Below, in pieces: positions 61,593 through 64,000 of a stretch of 64,000 nt of DNA. Origin of the DNA: Stenomitos frigidus_A (GTDB taxonomy: Bacteria > Cyanobacteriota > Cyanobacteriia > Leptolyngbyales > Leptolyngbyaceae). The stretch spans positions 1 to 64,000 of the forward strand of contig NZ_CAWNSW010000133.1 in the NCBI RefSeq assembly GCF_963877135.1, read 5' to 3'. The position numbers and the translations under genes are program-made. How positions within the stretch are numbered: position 1 is the stretch's first letter; each line of letters starts with the position of its first letter. The notes beneath the pieces were generated by a model. The model searched no databases, had not been told where the DNA came from, and was given only the letters and a program-made list of their open reading frames with translations.

Positions 61593-61805
61593 CTACGGTA
61601 ACGAAAACCCGGTGCGCTTTTCCACGTAGTCCAGAATGAGTTGATAGGAAACAGAGTCACTTTGCTGCGTCACAACGATCGTGGTGTTGCCATCCAATAG
61701 CGCAAACGAGACCCTCGCATTGGGAGCGTAGCAAAAGGCTGTGACTCGATCCAGGTCAATCACATAGGTGCTGCGCTCGTAATTTAGTTTGATCCAGTAA
61801 GCCAC
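61593..61805 (-). CDS. Small hypothetical protein, 70 aa
   Basis: A soluble beta-rich protein. WIKLNYERSTYVIDLDRVTA, then VSFALLDGNTTIVVTQQSDS and a short helix LILDYVEKRTG. Possibly a conserved cyanobacterial protein; not identified. The start is GTG at 61805; a TTG at 61823 keeps the frame. It lies 65 bp after the pyrG stop on the same strand. Confidence 0.55.
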   Translation of the reverse strand: MAYWIKLNYERSTYVIDLDRVTAFCYAPNARVSFALLDGNTTIVVTQQSDSVSYQLILDYVEKRTGFSLP

Positions 61806-61870
61806 GCGATCGCAAACTCTCAAGACTAGCGTAACCTTATCACCCCTTTGAGTGTGGCGCTAGCGTCCAC

Positions 61871-63547
61871 TTAGTTTAGTACCATGCCCACTGGCTCCGA
61901 TACAGTTGCCTGCTCACTGATGCTGTTGTCCTTTGTCGGGCTCATCGGCGTGAGTGCCAGTGCTGCCTGAATGAACCCTTTGAACAGCGGATGAGGAGCA
62001 CTGGGTCGCGATTGAAATTCAGGATGGAATTGGGTGGCAATGAAGAAGGGATGGTTGGGCCATTCGACAATTTCAACCAGACGACCATCGGGAGAGGTGC
62101 CACTCACCACGTAACCAGTCTCTATAAACAGACTGCGGTAGGCGTTGTTGAACTCGTAGCGATGGCGGTGTCGCTCGTAGATAACCTCTTCTTGATAAAG
62201 CTTAAAGGCAAGTGTATTGGGTGCTAGTCGGCAAGGATACAGCCCCAGACGCATCGTGCCACCGAGATCAACCACGTCTTGCTGTTCGGGTAAGAGGTTA
62301 ATGACGGGATTGGTCGCTTCAGGTGCAAACTCGGCACTGTGGGCATCGGCTAAGGCAGCAATGTGACGTGCCCATTCGATTACCATGCACTGCATGCCCA
62401 AGCACAGACCCAGATAGGGAATTTGCTTCGTACGAGCGTACTCGATCGCAGCAATTTTGCCGTCAATGCCACGAATACCAAAGCCACCTGGCACGATAAT
62501 GCCATGCGCACCGTCCAAATGATGGGCCGCTCCCTGATCTTGAATGTCTTCAGCATTGACCCAGCGGATATTGAGTTCGCTATCGAGGGCGATCGCGGCA
62601 TGACGCAATGCTTCCATTACCGAGAGGTAGGCATCATTCAGGCGTACATACTTGCCCACGATCGCAATTTCGACCTGTCGTTTGGGGCTGTAAAGGCGAT
62701 CGACCAGTGTTGCCCATTGCGTCAGATCTGGGGGACGCTGTTCGAGTTGCAGTAGCTCTAGTGCCTGGTGCGCCAGCCCTTCTTTCTCCAAGTTGAGTGG
62801 CACTTCGTAGATGCTGCTGGCATCTTGAGAGGTGATGACACATTCGACGGGGACATCGCAGAACCCTGACATTTTTTCTTTGAGTCCTGGCGGCAGGGGG
62901 CGATCGCTGCGACAAACCAGAATATCGGGTTGGATGCCGATCGATCGCAGTTCCTTGACCGAATGCTGTGTCGGCTTTGTCTTCATCTCACCCGCTGAGG
63001 AAATCCAGGGTACCAATGTGACATGCATGTACAGCACGTTCTGCCGCCCGACATCCTTGCGAAACTGGCGAATGGCTTCGAGAAATGGCAGTGACTCAAT
63101 ATCACCAACCGTGCCACCGATTTCTGTGATGACCACATCAGGGTTCGTATTTTTAGCAACACGCAGCACCCGATCCTTGATTTCATTCGTAATGTGGGGA
63201 ATCACCTGCACAGTGCCGCCATCGTAGTCCCCACGACGCTCTCGGTTCAGCACTGCCTGGTAGATTGACCCTGTTGTCACACTATTGAGCCGCGACATAG
63301 AGGTATCTGTAAAGCGCTCGTAGTGTCCCAAGTCCAGATCCGTCTCAGCACCATCTTCGGTGACGAACACTTCGCCATGCTGAAAGGGGCTCATCGTTCC
63401 CGGATCGACATTAATGTAGGGATCGAGCTTTAAGATGGAAACGGAGTACTGTCGCGATTTGAGCAATCGTCCTAAACTGGCTGCTACGATCCCTTTGCCG
63501 ATGCTAGAAACGACACCGCCTGTGACGAATACAAACTTGGTAGCCAT
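61871..63547 (-). CDS. pyrG: CTP synthase
   Basis: 558 aa. It makes CTP from UTP with glutamine. The N-terminal synthase domain begins KFVFVTGGVVSSIGKGIVAA (P-loop) with LDLGHYERF and EIGGTVGDIES. The C-terminal class-I glutaminase has GLCLGMQCMVIEW (nucleophile Cys near residue 381) and FIATQFHPEFQSRP (catalytic His/Glu). The length is normal. It is followed on the minus strand by small hypothetical genes. Confidence 0.98.
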   Translation of the reverse strand: MATKFVFVTGGVVSSIGKGIVAASLGRLLKSRQYSVSILKLDPYINVDPGTMSPFQHGEVFVTEDGAETDLDLGHYERFTDTSMSRLNSVTTGSIYQAVLNRERRGDYDGGTVQVIPHITNEIKDRVLRVAKNTNPDVVITEIGGTVGDIESLPFLEAIRQFRKDVGRQNVLYMHVTLVPWISSAGEMKTKPTQHSVKELRSIGIQPDILVCRSDRPLPPGLKEKMSGFCDVPVECVITSQDASSIYEVPLNLEKEGLAHQALELLQLEQRPPDLTQWATLVDRLYSPKRQVEIAIVGKYVRLNDAYLSVMEALRHAAIALDSELNIRWVNAEDIQDQGAAHHLDGAHGIIVPGGFGIRGIDGKIAAIEYARTKQIPYLGLCLGMQCMVIEWARHIAALADAHSAEFAPEATNPVINLLPEQQDVVDLGGTMRLGLYPCRLAPNTLAFKLYQEEVIYERHRHRYEFNNAYRSLFIETGYVVSGTSPDGRLVEIVEWPNHPFFIATQFHPEFQSRPSAPHPLFKGFIQAALALTPMSPTKDNSISEQATVSEPVGMVLN

Positions 63548-63701
63548 AGAATTAGGGAGAAGTTGCCTGGTTTAGTATCCAGTTCATTCTGCCATAAGGA
63601 CTATACAGTCTGGAGAACGGCGGTCATTTGAACTATTCTGTAGCGGCAGCGTCTATTTGCTATGGCAGAGTAGCGATGTCCGAGTTGAGCAACCATGATC
63701 G

Positions 63702-64000
63702 ATGACTATGCACAAGACTTTTCTTAGTATTGGCTTCATCCTTTTAAGCTTGAGTGCCGTTCCCAGTGAAGCCGTAACGCCCAAGTCAAGCAAAACACCG
63801 ACTGCAGGCGCATCAACTAAACCTTCGGGAGCCGATGCCTTGACCGGGACATCCGTTATTCGGTCACGCACCAAGCCTTCCGGCGCAGGCTCACTTGTAG
63901 AAAAGTGGCAAACCTTTAAGGCGCCAGGTGTTGAGCTAGCGCTACCAGAAAATTATCGCGGTGGTAGTCCGAATACGACAGGCTTACAGACGCTGATTAA
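63702..64000 (+). CDS. Secreted protein, 5' part only (runs off window)
   Basis: An open frame continues to the window edge. MTMHKTFLSIGFILLSLSAV is a signal peptide (cut near SEA-VT), followed by a Ser/Thr/Pro/Lys-rich linker and, from about residue 66, a structured start (VEKWQTFKAPGVELALPENY). The rest is missing, so no family can be named. A second ATG at 63708 is equally good. It is divergent from pyrG. Confidence 0.6.
   Translation, partial: MTMHKTFLSIGFILLSLSAVPSEAVTPKSSKTPTAGASTKPSGADALTGTSVIRSRTKPSGAGSLVEKWQTFKAPGVELALPENYRGGSPNTTGLQTLI

Overview
The window is a piece of a cyanobacterial chromosome. Signs of this are the very frequent HIP1 octamer (gcgatcgc) in genes and spacers, heptanucleotide short tandem repeats in spacers, and cyanobacterium-typical genes: a Psb32-like TPM protein, a transaldolase with EF hands, DUF2470, DUF2358 and DUF790 proteins, and a photolyase-related Fe-S protein. 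It looks like vertically inherited housekeeping DNA with scattered decay. I see no rRNA, no convincing tRNA, no CRISPR array, no prophage and no intact insertion sequence.

Layout. 1-4.1 kb: a small hypothetical gene, gatB, a small lipoprotein and a phosphatase pair. 4.1-7.9 kb: a glycogen phosphorylase-transaldolase operon on the minus strand, feeding glycogen carbon into the sugar-phosphate pathways. 8-13.4 kb: a peptide-type ABC binding protein, several small cyanobacterial proteins and about 1 kb of decayed DNA. 13.8-17 kb: aroA and hisC, the latter preceded by a 36-residue membrane-protein ORF. 17-23 kb: a pilin-like protein, a phosphoglycosyl transferase, an HTH membrane protein, an SH3-like secreted protein and a rhomboid protease. 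23.2-24.6 kb: a chimeric, multiply frameshifted sensor-kinase pseudogene. 24.6-29.4 kb: glcD, miaA and gyrB. 29.4-32.4 kb: an IS1-like remnant and two BMP-type ABC permeases with a DUF2721 gene between them. 33-36.4 kb: a phytoene/squalene synthase-like enzyme and a four-carbon acid-sugar dehydrogenase/kinase pair. 36.5-36.9 kb: a beheaded BrnT toxin with its antitoxin. 37-44.6 kb: the Fe-S photolyase, PfpI, CbiC, a TPM protein and cysteine desulfurase. 45-51 kb: an alpha/beta-hydrolase-fold protein without a nucleophile, a Ser/Thr kinase, and a DUF2358-M23-TolC envelope cluster. 51.4-59 kb: an alpha-amylase with a starch-binding domain, an orphan DUF790 (Bax1-like) nuclease, a peptidoglycan-binding SH3 protein and two paralogous trypsin/PDZ proteases. 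59.7-64 kb: homoserine dehydrogenase, pyrG and a truncated secreted-protein gene.

The most striking thing is not a new gene cluster but heptanucleotide repeat DNA that appears in or at the edge of genes. A block of about 186 bp sits in frame inside miaA and adds about 62 residues of low complexity. A related repeat sits exactly where the first third of the BrnT toxin is missing. Other blocks lie in at least four spacers, one of them as a perfect 17-bp inverted repeat. Other points worth a second look are two enzyme homologues lacking a canonical catalytic residue (CbiC and an alpha/beta hydrolase), small ORFs of 36 and 51 codons, a one-base frameshift in a tiny secreted peptide, and an 11-nt Yfr1-like motif beside a 14-bp hairpin. 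I found no convincing wholly new multi-gene system.
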